Shown here piece by piece: positions 1 to 10,375 of a stretch of 64,000 bases of DNA. Below the pieces are notes generated by a model. That model was not told where the DNA came from and made no database searches. It saw nothing but the letters and a program-made list of their open reading frames with translations. Both the position numbers and the translations under genes were made by a program. Source of the stretch: Coffea arabica (Eukaryota > Streptophyta > Magnoliopsida > Gentianales > Rubiaceae); contig NC_092312.1 of NCBI RefSeq assembly GCF_036785885.1, forward strand, positions 23,702,001 to 23,766,000, written 5' to 3'. The number at the start of each line of letters is the position of its first letter. The first letter of the stretch is position 1.

Positions 1-905
1 AATGAAAGGGCAAGGGTGTACTTTATCGCACTTGCCCTAATATGACCTGTTCTTGCTATTGATCATACTTGACTTGTTGTACATGTACTTGAATTATATC
101 TTGCCTGGAATTCCAGAAACCCTGTGGCTAGTTAATCGAGTCGAGCCGGCAAGGGTCTGGTCGATTAGATAACAAACCCTGGGTCATTTGTAATGTCGAG
201 TGGAGTGTTATCTCCTCGACTAACGGTATACTCGAGTATTACCACCCATGTTTTGTATGGCGTGCGGGCCCGGAATAGGGGGGTTGATTGGTGGACGGAA
301 ATTGGCGTGTAGCGGAGTTTATTTGGACTTGGAATTACTTGAAAGTTGACGGAGTGTCAACTACCACTTGACCAAGCTGGAATGGAGCCGTAACATGAAT
401 ACCGTATCCTTATATGTGAATGTGCATCTAATACTACTTGACTAGCTGAAGTACTATTTCCTTGATTTGACTTGTTTGCTCGCCATTTCACTTTTATTTT
501 GCTATAACTTGGTTGCTGACCAATTTGATACTTGGGAACTTTACTGAGCTTTGGCTCACCCCGTTAGTTTGTTTTCCTTACAGGGGTACGGGTGACGCGA
601 GAGACTTGTAAAAGACTAGTGTAGCCTTTTGTTTTGACTTTTGACTTTTTGGTCTTGTACTCGCGTTATTCCTCGAACGAAACATGTTGTACTTGGATTG
701 TATACGTTTTGTACTAGTTGGTGTATTAAGACTTTGTACCTGATTCCTATCAATGTAAATTATAAGTTTGAATCGTGAATATTATTTATGGCGCATGGTT
801 GTGTATATATGATTCGATTGAGATAGTGAGTGAGTCCTGGCGAGAGCTGGGCAGGCGGTCCGCTGAGCCCTTTGGTACGCCTTAGGGGGAGGTGGGGTCG
901 TCACA
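1..905 (+). repeat. 5' LTR, 3' part only
   Basis: The sequence matches 8999-9903 base for base except for four transitions (near 331, 350, 542 and 626). It ends in GTCGTCACA, followed two bases later by the primer-binding site. A TATA-like stretch lies near 805-811. The first roughly 2.27 kb of this LTR lie upstream of the window, judged from the complete 3' copy. Confidence 0.97.
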
Positions 906-907
906 GG

Positions 908-919
908 TGGTATCAGAGC
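908..919 (+). promoter_or_regulatory. Primer-binding site for initiator tRNA-Met
   Basis: TGGTATCAGAGC begins two bases after the LTR end. This is the standard primer site of plant Ty3/gypsy and copia elements, complementary to the 3' end of initiator methionine tRNA, and it fixes the 5' LTR boundary. Confidence 0.95.
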
Positions 920-1052
920 TTAAGCTTGAATTGATCCGGATAGATTGAGTGCTTGACTTGATAGGCTAGGGTTTTATTATCGAGTTTAGCCTTAGCCTTG
1001 TTTTGTGCTTGATGTGTACTTACCTTTGCAATGTTATTTGCAAACTTAGGTG

Positions 1053-1742
1053 ATGGCAGACACTGACTCTTCTGGGGGTGCTGGACCGTCCCAGCCTGCA
1101 CCTACTGACATACCGACCGAGATACCTACTGAGGTGCCTGAGGTGCCTACTGACGCACCTACTGACGCTCCCGTGGTCGAGCCATATCTAGCGGGCCCTG
1201 TATGTCTCGTGATCACATACCAGGAGGTTCCCGGCGGGCCAGTGCAGCGGTGGTCCCCAGCGCGCAAGATCCGGCGCTGCGATTGCTGGAAGACCTACTC
1301 TTACCCTGACCGAGTAGTGCTTGCTATAGATGACGATCGGAGACGATTGGGTAGCACCAATCGTAGGTGCTTTGCGGAGATAGAGCGTCTCCAGGCCACT
1401 CTCCGAGATCAGGGAGCTCGGATACGAGAGTTGGAGGCCGCAGTTCTGGCAGAGCAGCAGCAGTCTGATGCTTACCGTGATCAGGCTCATGCGGTGACTG
1501 GACGTTTGATGCACATAGTTGGACACATACGAGACCGGACCGACCACATCCTGACTGAGTGCGAGGCACTTGTAGAGGATGTGATGCAGGACTTAGCCGA
1601 GGAGGGCCAAGCGCCTGTAGCTCCTGCCGCTCCCGGTGGCCCTGAGGAGGATCCAGGGGAGGGTCCTGAGGAGGACCTGGAGGAGGAGCCGAGCGCGTCC
1701 TCGGAGTCGGTTGGGTCGGCGTCTAGCCAGACCACTTGTTAG
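1053..1742 (+). CDS. Extra ORF between 5' LTR and gag: acidic coiled-coil protein, function unknown
   Basis: This is an uninterrupted 229-residue frame from the ATG at 1053 (a GTG codon precedes it) to TAG at 1740-1742, in a different frame from gag. Residues 17-40 are a Pro/Thr/acidic low-complexity run built on PTE/PTD units. Residues 75-78 contain a CDC motif. Residues about 105-185 are rich in Glu, Arg, Leu and Ala with heptad-like spacing and probably form a coiled coil. Residues 198-213 are strongly acidic. There is no zinc knuckle, protease or RT motif, so it is not a displaced piece of gag-pol. Accessory ORFs 5' of gag are known in some plant Ty3/gypsy lineages such as Ogre, but I do not recognise this protein. 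It is intact although gag-pol on the same element carries stops. Confidence 0.65.
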   Translation: MADTDSSGGAGPSQPAPTDIPTEIPTEVPEVPTDAPTDAPVVEPYLAGPVCLVITYQEVPGGPVQRWSPARKIRRCDCWKTYSYPDRVVLAIDDDRRRLGSTNRRCFAEIERLQATLRDQGARIRELEAAVLAEQQQSDAYRDQAHAVTGRLMHIVGHIRDRTDHILTECEALVEDVMQDLAEEGQAPVAPAAPGGPEEDPGEGPEEDLEEEPSASSESVGSASSQTTC

Positions 1743-2035
1743 GATCAGGGTTTAGGAGTTTTTGTGAGTTAGTTAGGAACATAGTGGGACGACACGTCTT
1801 CTTTTGTTTTTGTTTTAGACGTGTCCTGGTGGATGTAAATACCTTTTGTTCTATGTTCCTTGGCTGTTATAGCCTTTGACTATGTGACTTGTTGGCCTGT
1901 ATATATGACTTGTTTGATATGTAAATAAAGTGCTTGTTTCTTACGGGTTTCTTTGCCTCTAATTATATTGTTACAACGCAATATATGAGTCGTACCTTAC
2001 CATGTTTATATATTTCTAGTTGGTTAACTCTCAAC

Positions 2036-3736
2036 ATGGAAGATAAGAGAAGTCGGACTAAGAAAGCTAATCGAGAACGCGGTTCTAGGCGAGGCCGTGA
2101 AGGTGAACAAGTACAGGAACCGGTGCCTGAACCGAGAGAGGAGAGGGAGGCAGCGGTTGAGCAGCAACCTGAACCCCAGACTGCCGGGGGAGATCAGGTG
2201 GCCACTGCCATCCAACAGATGACCAATATTTTGACTCGGTTGGTGGAGCAACAGGGTCAAGGTTCTGTAAATCAACCTAGAGACCCTGATTCAAGGCAGG
2301 ATAGAGCCTTGGAGAGATTCCAGAAATTCTCGCCACCCAAATTCTTAGGAGGACCAGATCCGTATGAGGCTGAGAAATGGCTGGAGGCCATGGTAAATAT
2401 ATTTGCTGCCCTAAACTACACTGAGGAGAGACAAGTCCAATTTGCCGTATTTCAATTTGAAGGGCCAGCTAGGGCTTGGTGGAATGTAGTGAGGGCCAAG
2501 TGGGAGAGAGAGGAAACTGCCTGGACTTGGCTAAACTTTGTACGGGACTTCAACGAAAAATACCTTCCACCCATCGTCCAGGAGAAGAGAGAGGACGAAT
2601 TCATTAAACTCCGTCAGGGACTGATGAGTGTAACTGAGTATGAGACTCAGTTTACCAAATTGTCTAAATTCGCTCCCGAATTGATTGCTACGGAACCAAG
2701 GAAAGTACGAAGGTTTATACAAGGGTTAAATGTGGAATTGCAAGAAGCCTTAGCAGCGGTCCAAATCAATACTTTCACGGAGGTTCTGGAGAAGGGTTTA
2801 AGGATAGAAATTGCTAGGACGCAAGTAAGGAATTTCCATGCTAAGCGGAAAGGGGCACCTAGTGGAGCCCAAGGGTCGGTACGAGGCGAGCGGAGCATGC
2901 CACCTGCTAAATCCGGTCGTGGAGCTGGAGGTGGACGATTTTCGAACACGTTTAGGGGTAGTGCTCTGAGAGGGAATGCCCAGAGGGGAGGCCAAGGTGG
3001 TAGAGGTCAAGGTAGAGGTTTTACTCAGGCAGGCCAAACCTCTACTCCCCGAGTGACATGTGGGTATTGTGGAAAATCGAACCACACTGAGGACGAGTGC
3101 TGGAGAAAGGCTCGAAAGTGTTTGAGGTGCGGAAGTGCTGATCATCAGATGGTCAATTGTCCGCTAATCAATGACACTCAGTCGACTGCCAAGTCAAACC
3201 CAAAGCCGACTACTGCTGGAGGGGCCAGGTCGAGGGTACCGGCCAGAGTGTACTCGCTAGATCAAACAACTGTGCCTGAACCAACCAGGGTGGTAGAAGG
3301 TACAATCCCTGTTTTTCACCGCCTAGCTAGAATTTTAATAGACCCCGGTGCTACTCACTCTTTTGTTAATCCTACATTTATGCTTGGAATTGACTTGAAA
3401 GTTGAAAAGTTACCTTATGACTTAGAGGTAAGAACACCTACGGGTAATCAAATCTTGCTGGCAAATGATGTGTATAAGAATTGTGATATTTGGGTTGGAG
3501 AACGGAAATTGGTAGTGGATCTCATTAGTCTAGCCATTAAGGGGTACGATGTCATTCTAGGTATGGATTGGCTAGCTTATTACCATGCTCGGGTAGACTG
3601 TAGGTTAAAAGTGGTTGAATTTTGTATACCAGGAGAGGCAACTCTAAAGCTTGATGTGAGAGGTATGATAGCCTCTTCTGCACTTATCTCAGGTATAAGG
3701 GCTAGAAAATTGCTTAGTCGTGGGGCTCGTGGTTAG
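2036..3736 (+). CDS. gag: Gag-protease part of the retrotransposon polyprotein, ended by in-frame TAG
   Basis: I chose the ATG at 2036 because a basic, charged N-terminus typical of gag follows; the frame is open back to 1934 without a better start. The retrotrans_gag core is about residues 95-265, with the typical FxGPA and WW surroundings. Next comes a Gly/Arg-rich linker, then two CCHC zinc knuckles: Cys342-Cys345-His350-Cys355 and Cys362-Cys365-His370-Cys375. The aspartic protease follows, with its active-site motif at Asp436 reading DPGATHSF instead of the canonical D-S/T-G, and an ILGMDWL motif downstream. The frame ends at TAG 3734-3736. Codons beyond it continue in the same frame through the connector into RT, so the stop looks like a point mutation in one long gag-pol frame, although programmed readthrough cannot be excluded. 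Confidence 0.9.
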   Translation: MEDKRSRTKKANRERGSRRGREGEQVQEPVPEPREEREAAVEQQPEPQTAGGDQVATAIQQMTNILTRLVEQQGQGSVNQPRDPDSRQDRALERFQKFSPPKFLGGPDPYEAEKWLEAMVNIFAALNYTEERQVQFAVFQFEGPARAWWNVVRAKWEREETAWTWLNFVRDFNEKYLPPIVQEKREDEFIKLRQGLMSVTEYETQFTKLSKFAPELIATEPRKVRRFIQGLNVELQEALAAVQINTFTEVLEKGLRIEIARTQVRNFHAKRKGAPSGAQGSVRGERSMPPAKSGRGAGGGRFSNTFRGSALRGNAQRGGQGGRGQGRGFTQAGQTSTPRVTCGYCGKSNHTEDECWRKARKCLRCGSADHQMVNCPLINDTQSTAKSNPKPTTAGGARSRVPARVYSLDQTTVPEPTRVVEGTIPVFHRLARILIDPGATHSFVNPTFMLGIDLKVEKLPYDLEVRTPTGNQILLANDVYKNCDIWVGERKLVVDLISLAIKGYDVILGMDWLAYYHARVDCRLKVVEFCIPGEATLKLDVRGMIASSALISGIRARKLLSRGARG

Positions 3737-6217
3737 CTAACTTTCCTAATTAACACTCCAGGAGAAAATACTAAGTTGGAAGACGTGCCAGTAATCAGTG
3801 AATTTCCGGACGTATTTCCGGAGGAATTGAAGTCCTTGCCACCTGAAAGGGAGGTGGAATTTAAGGTTGATTTAGTACCCGGAACCACTCCCATTTCTAA
3901 AACTCCTTATCGTATGGCACCTGCTGAGCTTAAGGAATTAAAGGTGCAATTACAGGACTTGCTAGAACGGGGGTTCATACATGAGAGCGAGTCGCCGTGG
4001 GGAGCTCCAGTGTTATTTGTTAAAAAGAAAGACGGAAGTTTGAGGTTGTGTATTGACTATCGAGGGCTGAATGCAGTAACTATTAAGAATAAATATCCTT
4101 TGCCCCACATAGATGAGTTATTTGATCAGTTACAAGGGGCCGTAGTGTTTTCCAAGTTGGACCTGCGACAAGGGTATTATCAATTGAGAGTTAGGAAGGA
4201 GGATGTGCCAAAAACAGCGTTTAATACTCGATATGGGTATTTTGAGTTCGCAGTGATGCCTTTTGGTTTAACCAATGCCCCAGCAGCATTCATGGATTTA
4301 ATGCATCGAGTGTTCAAACCTTACTTGGATAGGTTTATAGTGGTGTTCATTGATGATATCTTGGTGTATTCGAGGTCAAGGGAGGAGCATGAACAACATT
4401 TGCGGATAGTATTGCAAACCCTAAGAGAGCGCCAACTATTTGCTAAGTTCAGTAAGTGTGAATTTTGGTTGGAAGAGGTGGCGTTTTTAGGTCATATAAT
4501 TTCAAAAGATGGGCTTGCTGTAGACCCGACGAAAGTGGAAGCTGTGGCTAAGTGGAAGCGGCCAGAAAATCCCACAGAGGTTCGAAGTTTTCTAGGTTTG
4601 GCAGGATACTACCGCAGATTTATAAAGAATTTCTCGAGAATTGCAGGACCCTTGACTAACCTGACCAAGAAACAAGGAAAATATATTTGGGATGTTAAGT
4701 GTGAAAGTATCTTTCAAGAGCTTAAGAAACAATTGACTATGGCTCCAGTTTTAGCTTTGCCCAGTGGAAAGGATAGTTATACGGTTTATACCGATGCTTC
4801 AAAAGAAGGGCTAGGGTGCGTGTTGATGCAGAATAGGAATGTGATTGCCTACGCATCCCGAAAGTTAAAAACTCATGAGCAAAATTACCCGACCCATGAC
4901 TTGGAACTTGCAGCTGTAGTGTTCGCTTTGAAGAAATGGCGACATTATCTCTATGGTGTAACTTTCGAGGTTTATACGGATTATAAGAGCCTTAAGTATC
5001 TGTTTTCTCAGAAAGAGTTAAATCTAAGACAACGTCGGTGGGTAGAGTTCTTAGAGGATTATGATTGCACAATTAACTATCATCCTGGAAAGGCCAACGT
5101 TGTAGCAGATGCTTTAAGCCGGAAGGCTCAACTAGCAAGTTCTATAGTGAGAGAGTGGAGCCTATTGGAAGATGTATGTGAGTGGAAACCTCGTTTGGAA
5201 CTGGAAAAGGTGGTTTTTGGAAATATTAAGGCAAAATCGGCATTGATGGAACGAATCAAAGAGGGCCAAGTGAAGGATCCAATAGTGCAGAAGTGGGTAG
5301 AGAGAGTGAAGAAAGGGGAGTTACCTAATTTTAATCTAAGCCCTGATGGAATTTTAAAGTTTCGAAATCGTGTCGTGGTACCTAGGGATGAGGAATTGAA
5401 AAGGGAGATTTTAGAGGAATCACATTGCTCTAGGTATACGGTGCACCCAGGGAATAATAAAATGTACCAAGATCTTAGGAATCTGTATTGGTGGGAGAAA
5501 ATGAAGGCGGAGATTGCCCAGTTTGTGCAAAAATGTCTTACGTGCCAACAGGTGAAAGCTGAGCATCAAAAGCCGTCAGGTTTGTTACAGCCTTTAGAGA
5601 TCCCTGAGTGGAAGTGGGAGCACATAACGATGGATTTTGTGTCAGTATTGCCACGAACACAAAAGGGGCATGATGCAATTTGGGTAATAGTGGATCGATT
5701 GACTAAGACTGCACATTTCTTGCCAATAAATATGAAATATCCTTTGGAGAAACTTGCTAAAAATTATATGGATGAGGTAGTGAGACTACATGGGGTACCA
5801 GTAAGCATTGTATCAGATAGAGACCCTAGGTTTGTATCCCGATTCTGGCAGAAATTACAAGAGGCTCTAGGAACTAAGCTGAGTTATAGCACAGCATATC
5901 ACCCGCAAACTGATGGACAATCTGAGAGAACTATTCAAACTCTTGAGGATATGCTGAGAGGCTGTATTGTGGATTTTGGAGGAAGTTGGAGCCAATACTT
6001 GACTTTGGTTGAATTCGCGTATAACAATAGTTATCATTCCTCTATTCAAATGGCTCCATATGAAGCTTTGTACGGACGACGATGTCGATCTCCAATCCAT
6101 TGGGATGAAGTAGGGGAGAGAAAAGTCATAGATCCAACTACTATACCATGGGTTGAGGAAGCCTATGAAAAGGTGAAAGTGATCCGCCAGAGACTTCAAA
6201 CCGCCCAAAGCCGTTAG
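3737..6217 (+). CDS. pol: Pol segment: reverse transcriptase, RNase H and integrase core, bounded by two TAG codons
   Basis: This is the same frame as gag, with no separate start codon needed. Numbered from 3776: RT covers about residues 60-240, with FIDD catalytic residues at 191-194 and [10 protein letters not shown] at 161-170. RNase H covers about 335-450, with Asp340 (YTDAS), Glu377, Asp402 (TDYK, where TDHK is usual) and Asp445. The integrase zinc domain has His550, His557, Cys587 and Cys590. The catalytic triad Asp620, Asp681, Glu717 sits in [11 protein letters not shown] and GQSERT. All core catalytic residues seem present. The segment ends at TAG 6215-6217, after which the identical frame continues. 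Only the two nonsense codons disable it visibly; there is no frameshift. Confidence 0.93.
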   Translation, partial: LTFLINTPGENTKLEDVPVISEFPDVFPEELKSLPPEREVEFKVDLVPGTTPISKTPYRMAPAELKELKVQLQDLLERGFIHESESPWGAPVLFVKKKDGSLRLCIDYRGLNAVTIKNKYPLPHIDELFDQLQGAVVFSKLDLRQGYYQLRVRKEDVPKTAFNTRYGYFEFAVMPFGLTNAPAAFMDLMHRVFKPYLDRFIVVFIDDILVYSRSREEHEQHLRIVLQTLRERQLFAKFSKCEFWLEEVAFLGHIISKDGLAVDPTKVEAVAKWKRPENPTEVRSFLGLAGYYRRFIKNFSRIAGPLTNLTKKQGKYIWDVKCESIFQELKKQLTMAPVLALPSGKDSYTVYTDASKEGLGCVLMQNRNVIAYASRKLKTHEQNYPTHDLELAAVVFALKKWRHYLYGVTFEVYTDYKSLKYLFSQKELNLRQRRWVEFLEDYDCTINYHPGKANVVADALSRKAQLASSIVREWSLLEDVCEWKPRLELEKVVFGNIKAKSALMERIKEGQVKDPIVQKWVERVKKGELPNFNLSPDGILKFRNRVVVPRDEELKREILEESHCSRYTVHPGNNKMYQDLRNLYWWEKMKAEIAQFVQKCLTCQQVKAEHQKPSGLLQPLEIPEWKWEHITMDFVSVLPRTQKGHDAIWVIVDRLTKTAHFLPINMKYPLEKLAKNYMDEVVRLHGVPVSIVSDRDPRFVSRFWQKLQEALGTKLSYSTAYHPQTDGQSERTIQTLEDMLRGCIVDFGGSWSQYLTLVEFAYNNSYHSSIQMAPYEALYGRRCRSPIHWDEVGERKVIDPTTIPWVEEAYEKVKVIRQRLQTAQSR

Positions 6218-6796
6218 AAAAGCTATGCTGATCATAGGAGGAAAGACTTGGAGTTTGAAATAGGAGATAAGGTGTTTCTTCGGATCACACCATTGAAGGG
6301 AAAGATTAGATCCGGAAAAGGGAAAAAGTTGCAACCACGATATATAGGACCTTTCAATGTGCTACAACGAATAGGAAAGGTGGCTTATCGACTTGAGTTA
6401 CCAGCTAGCTTATCTAGGATCCATGATGTTTTTCACGTTTCTTTGCTTAAGAAATACCATCCGGATCCGACTCACATTTTCCCACCCGAAGATGTTGAAC
6501 TTGACGAGTCTTTAACCTATGAAGAACGACCTATTCAAATACTGGATCGAAAGATGAAGGACCTAAGAAACAAGCAGATTCCTTTAGTAAAGGTACTATG
6601 GAAGCATCATGAAGTGAAAGAAGCAACTTGGGAGCTAGAAACGGATATGCAAGAAAAGTATCCTGGCCTGTTCACGACAAAAGGTATGAATTTCGAGGTC
6701 GAAATTCTTTTAAGGGGGAGAGAATGTGAGGACCCGCAAATTTCCTACATTTTTTTCCTCAAAAATGCCTTTTATTTGAAAATTATTATTTATTAA
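6218..6796 (+). CDS. pol: Integrase C-terminal domain and chromodomain, in frame after a TAG
   Basis: This continues the pol frame directly after TAG 6215-6217. A DKVFL-type integrase C-terminal motif lies near 6266, followed by the GPF/Y-like module (YIGPFNVL) near 6340. A chromodomain follows at about 6518-6673, from YEERP to EKYPGLF, with the Trp-Glu pair of the ATWELE segment. Chromodomains of this type are thought to steer chromoviruses to particular chromatin marks. The frame runs past the polypurine tract and stops at TAA 6794-6796, 72 bases inside the 3' LTR. Separated from the integrase core by a stop codon, this domain would not be made without readthrough. Confidence 0.88.
   Translation, partial: KSYADHRRKDLEFEIGDKVFLRITPLKGKIRSGKGKKLQPRYIGPFNVLQRIGKVAYRLELPASLSRIHDVFHVSLLKKYHPDPTHIFPPEDVELDESLTYEERPIQILDRKMKDLRNKQIPLVKVLWKHHEVKEATWELETDMQEKYPGLFTTKGMNFEVEILLRGRECEDPQISYIFFLKNAFYLKIIIY
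6712..6724 (+). promoter_or_regulatory. Polypurine tract
   Basis: The all-purine run AAGGGGGAGAGAA directly abuts the TGTGAGGACCC start of the 3' LTR. This is the expected primer position for plus-strand DNA synthesis and fixes the LTR start at 6725. Confidence 0.92.
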
Positions 6797-9700
6797 GGCC
6801 CCCTACCTCATTATATCACACTAAGTGTAAATAAACCTAGAAAATAAGGTTTTACGCTTTGGTTTCAAGTTTTGAGCAAAATTAGGGTTTTTACGATTTT
6901 TCCGCCGGATGAATTTTCGGTACTGGCCAATGATCAATTTGATGATTAAAAGTGACTCTTAAGTGAGAAATAATATGTGAGTAGTAGCAATGATATAAGG
7001 TTAGTGAATGGGAGGTAAAAACCCTAGTACGTGAGTTTTTAAGAAAAACGGCGCGAACCGGCGGGTCCCGCGCATTACCGATTGAACGCACCGCTTGACC
7101 ACCATTTTTTTTCTTATCCAACAAGTTGTTGACTTTGGCACATAATATCTTCTCTCTTGGCAGCATGTTGACCGAAAATTGGTGGCTAAGAAAGGCAAGA
7201 AAAAAAGAGAAAAAAAGAAAGGGTGGTGGTGGTGACACTTGTCACCACCTCATGGCTTCTTACCAAGACAAACTCCATCCATATAACCTTAACACTTAGC
7301 CAATTCTTCCTCATTTCTGCTGGTGCTGGCCGAACTTAGCTTGGAGAAAACACCAAGGAAGATTTCTTCATTTCACCTTCAAATCCAACAACTTAGTGAG
7401 AAAATCAACAAAGTAAACCGATTAAACCTACTCTTGAGTGATTATCTAGTGATTGGTGGTGGAAATTTGGGAAGAGAGAGCTTGGGGCTATACTTGGGGA
7501 ACTCAAATCAAGGTAAGAGGATGATATCTCTCCAACTTTCTCTTTCAATCATGGTTAAAGTAAGCTTAGTAGCTTGATTGGTGGTAGATTCATGGATGCT
7601 AGCATGTGTAGAAGTTTTTCCCCAATTTATTTGATGAACTAGGGTTTCTGAATTTCTGCTCAAGTTGATGTATGATGCATGAATGTTGCAATTAAAGTTA
7701 TATAAGGTTGTTTAGTGGTGATTAGAACCAGAAATTTGAGGAAATTACACTTAGAGCTAAAAATTCCAGATTTCTGGAAAATTTCCCAAGCATTCTGTCC
7801 GAAATTGTATCTATATGTTAGAGGCCGAATTGGCCTTTGGTCAAAGAAGGAAAGTTGTAGAGAATGGTGTTTTATAGGTGCCTGTAAAATTTCAGCTCAA
7901 TCGGAGCAACGTAGGATGTGAAAAGTCCAAAATACCCTTACTGTTCTAGGTATTTCCCAGCAGTCCGTTTCAGCAGTTGAGTCTAGTTTACCACGATTTT
8001 TGACCAGGATCCATTTTGATTTAGCTCTGGACCAAAACATGAAAGTTGTGGTGCTATGAAGTAGCTTTAAAATGCCTCTAAGAACACCTAATTCGGACTT
8101 GTGTACACTGAGTTAGGTTCATTACAGTGTTCTGCGTTTAAACAACCGACGAATTGGTTTCAGGTTTAGTAATTCGAGAATTTGACTAAGTTACATTGGA
8201 AACTGGACTACGTGACCTTCATGAATGTTGCAGCTCTGTGTCTTAGCTTCGAAACGGCGTAGGTTTAGTTTTAATCCGATAAGCGTAGCCTCGGGTATGG
8301 TATTACCGCATTTGTACGTCAAATCTGTCTTGAACTAAATTGCGTTTCTGCACTTGTACTTAATACGATTCTTGTTATTATGATATGGTGAGCCTATGGA
8401 ACGGCTCTTGACATAAATTGCTGATTGTATGATGTTGGGATGTTGTTGAAGAAAAATAATGAAGCCTAAATGGCTGGAAATTAGGTAAACACAAAGGGCA
8501 TGCTGTCCGAATTTTTACTCGAAGTCTAGAAAACTATCTTTGCGACTTGAGTGAAGGTTAAGTGATTATTCCTTGAACTATCGAGGACCTTTGTCATTTG
8601 TTTATCAAGGGTTATATGTTAGGACTTGGCCGAACTTGTACCCTTAGGAAAACGATATGAAACACTATGAAATCGTTTTACTTGCACTTTTGACTCAAGA
8701 GTCATTTTCAAGCAAAAATGTTATCAAATTTTTCAGTTTGAAGAGCGAGCAACTATTTCACGACTCTTCTCAAGTGAATTTCAATTTCTTGATTCTTAAT
8801 TGAACGAAACGCTTAAGTTTCGAATCTTAGTTGATTTTCAAAGTTCTCAAGTTGAGTTTTATCGCAGATTTGGACTCCCAACCCGGAGTACCACCTCGAC
8901 GCGAAAACTAGAAGCACTATTGTGATGAGTGCTTCCAAATATCCGATTGTACTTGATGTGTGTGTTCCCTACTTGACTTGCGTGATTACATGACAATGAA
9001 TGAAAGGGCAAGGGTGTACTTTATCGCACTTGCCCTAATATGACCTGTTCTTGCTATTGATCATACTTGACTTGTTGTACATGTACTTGAATTATATCTT
9101 GCCTGGAATTCCAGAAACCCTGTGGCTAGTTAATCGAGTCGAGCCGGCAAGGGTCTGGTCGATTAGATAACAAACCCTGGGTCATTTGTAATGTCGAGTG
9201 GAGTGTTATCTCCTCGACTAACGGTATACTCGAGTATTACCACCCATGTTTTGTATGGCGTGCGGGCCCGGAATAGGGGGGTTGATTGGTGGACGGAAAT
9301 TGGCGTGTAGCGGAGTTTATTTGGACTTGAAATTACTTGAAAGTTGATGGAGTGTCAACTACCACTTGACCAAGCTGGAATGGAGCCGTAACATGAATAC
9401 CGTATCCTTATATGTGAATGTGCATCTAATACTACTTGACTAGCTGAAGTACTATTTCCTTGATTTGACTTGTTTGCTCGCCATTTCACTTTTATTTTGC
9501 TATAACTTGGTTGCTGACCAATTTGATACTTGGGAACTTCACTGAGCTTTGGCTCACCCCGTTAGTTTGTTTTCCTTACAGGGGTACGGGTGACGCGAGA
9601 GACTTGTAAAAGACTAGTGTAGCTTTTTGTTTTGACTTTTGACTTTTTGGTCTTGTACTCGCGTTATTCCTCGAACGAAACATGTTGTACTTGGATTGTA

Positions 9701-9903
9701 TACGTTTTGTACTAGTTGGTGTATTAAGACTTTGTACCTGATTCCTATCAATGTAAATTATAAGTTTGAATCGTGAATATTATTTATGGCGCATGGTTGT
9801 GTATATATGATTCGATTGAGATAGTGAGTGAGTCCTGGCGAGAGCTGGGCAGGCGGTCCGCTGAGCCCTTTGGTACGCCTTAGGGGGAGGTGGGGTCGTC
9901 ACA
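6725..9903 (+). repeat. Complete 3' LTR, 3179 bp
   Basis: It starts TGTGAGGACCC after the polypurine tract and ends GTCGTCACA; the terminal TGTGA/TCACA form a perfect 5-bp inverted repeat. It is long for this clade. Short ORFs inside it (for example 7323-7577 and 7715-7921) have no recognisable protein and are probably chance. The last 905 bp match the window's first 905 bp at 99.6%. Confidence 0.95.
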
Positions 9904-10112
9904 ATAATACCCTTAAAGAGGATGTTCAATTTCTTTTGGCTGAACCTTTTTTGAAAGTGTCATATGTATCCAGATAGGAATCAAGTCACGCATAACTGTG
10001 GATGAACTATATCTTCGTAAATACTTCATTGCCTTTTGAGGGATTGATAGTTGAAGGAAAATTTTCCATTAAAGAAAAATAACTTACACAAGTTTAAGGA
10101 CCAATCCAATTA
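9904..10112. other. Short non-coding flank between retrotransposon and Helitron
   Basis: AT-rich sequence with no ORF or repeat that I recognise. Its first five bases are the presumed right copy of the retrotransposon target duplication. Confidence 0.5.
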
Positions 10113-10240
10113 TCTATACTATATACAAAGGAAATGAGGACTTTTGGTCTAAACAATATTTTATCGCTTTATATTCATTCTAAACTACTTCCATAACTAC
10201 TAAGTACTATTATGTCCTTCAACCAAGTAAAATGTATTTC

Positions 10241-10375
10241 TTGTTGTTTTATTTTTTTAATTTATTTAATAAATCTTAATTTTTATAAGCAACTACCAGT
10301 TGTGGTTGTTGTTTTATTTTTTTAATTTATTTAATAAATCTTAATTTTTATAAGCAACTACCAGTTGTGGTTGTG
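10241..10375. repeat. 65-bp tandem duplication inside the Helitron
   Basis: Positions 10241-10305 and 10306-10370 are the same AT-rich unit containing the words AAGCAACTACCAGTTGTGG, and a few bases of a third copy follow. I see no differences between the copies, so the duplication is young or homogenised. Confidence 0.9.

Larger units (their letters stand above)
1..9903 (+). mobile_element. Ty3/gypsy LTR retrotransposon, Tekay/Del-like chromovirus, 5' end cut by window
   Basis: The order is LTR, tRNA primer site, extra ORF, gag-protease, reverse transcriptase, RNase H, integrase, chromodomain, polypurine tract, LTR. Integrase downstream of RT makes it Ty3/gypsy. The C-terminal chromodomain and the RT/integrase wording place it among chromoviruses, most like Tekay/Del (an inference from motif memory, not a tree). 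The visible 905 bp of the 5' LTR align without gaps to 8999-9903 and differ at four positions, all transitions. LTR termini are TGTGA...TCACA. The 5 bases after the 3' LTR (ATAAT, 9904-9908) should be the target duplication, but its partner lies outside the window. The gag-pol frame has two in-frame TAG codons, so this copy probably cannot make a full polyprotein itself. Confidence 0.97.

Noticed and set aside
7323..7921. Two ORFs inside the 3' LTR (84 and 68 codons)
   Set aside because: No recognisable motif, AT-driven composition, located in LTR DNA without a known protein; treated as chance.
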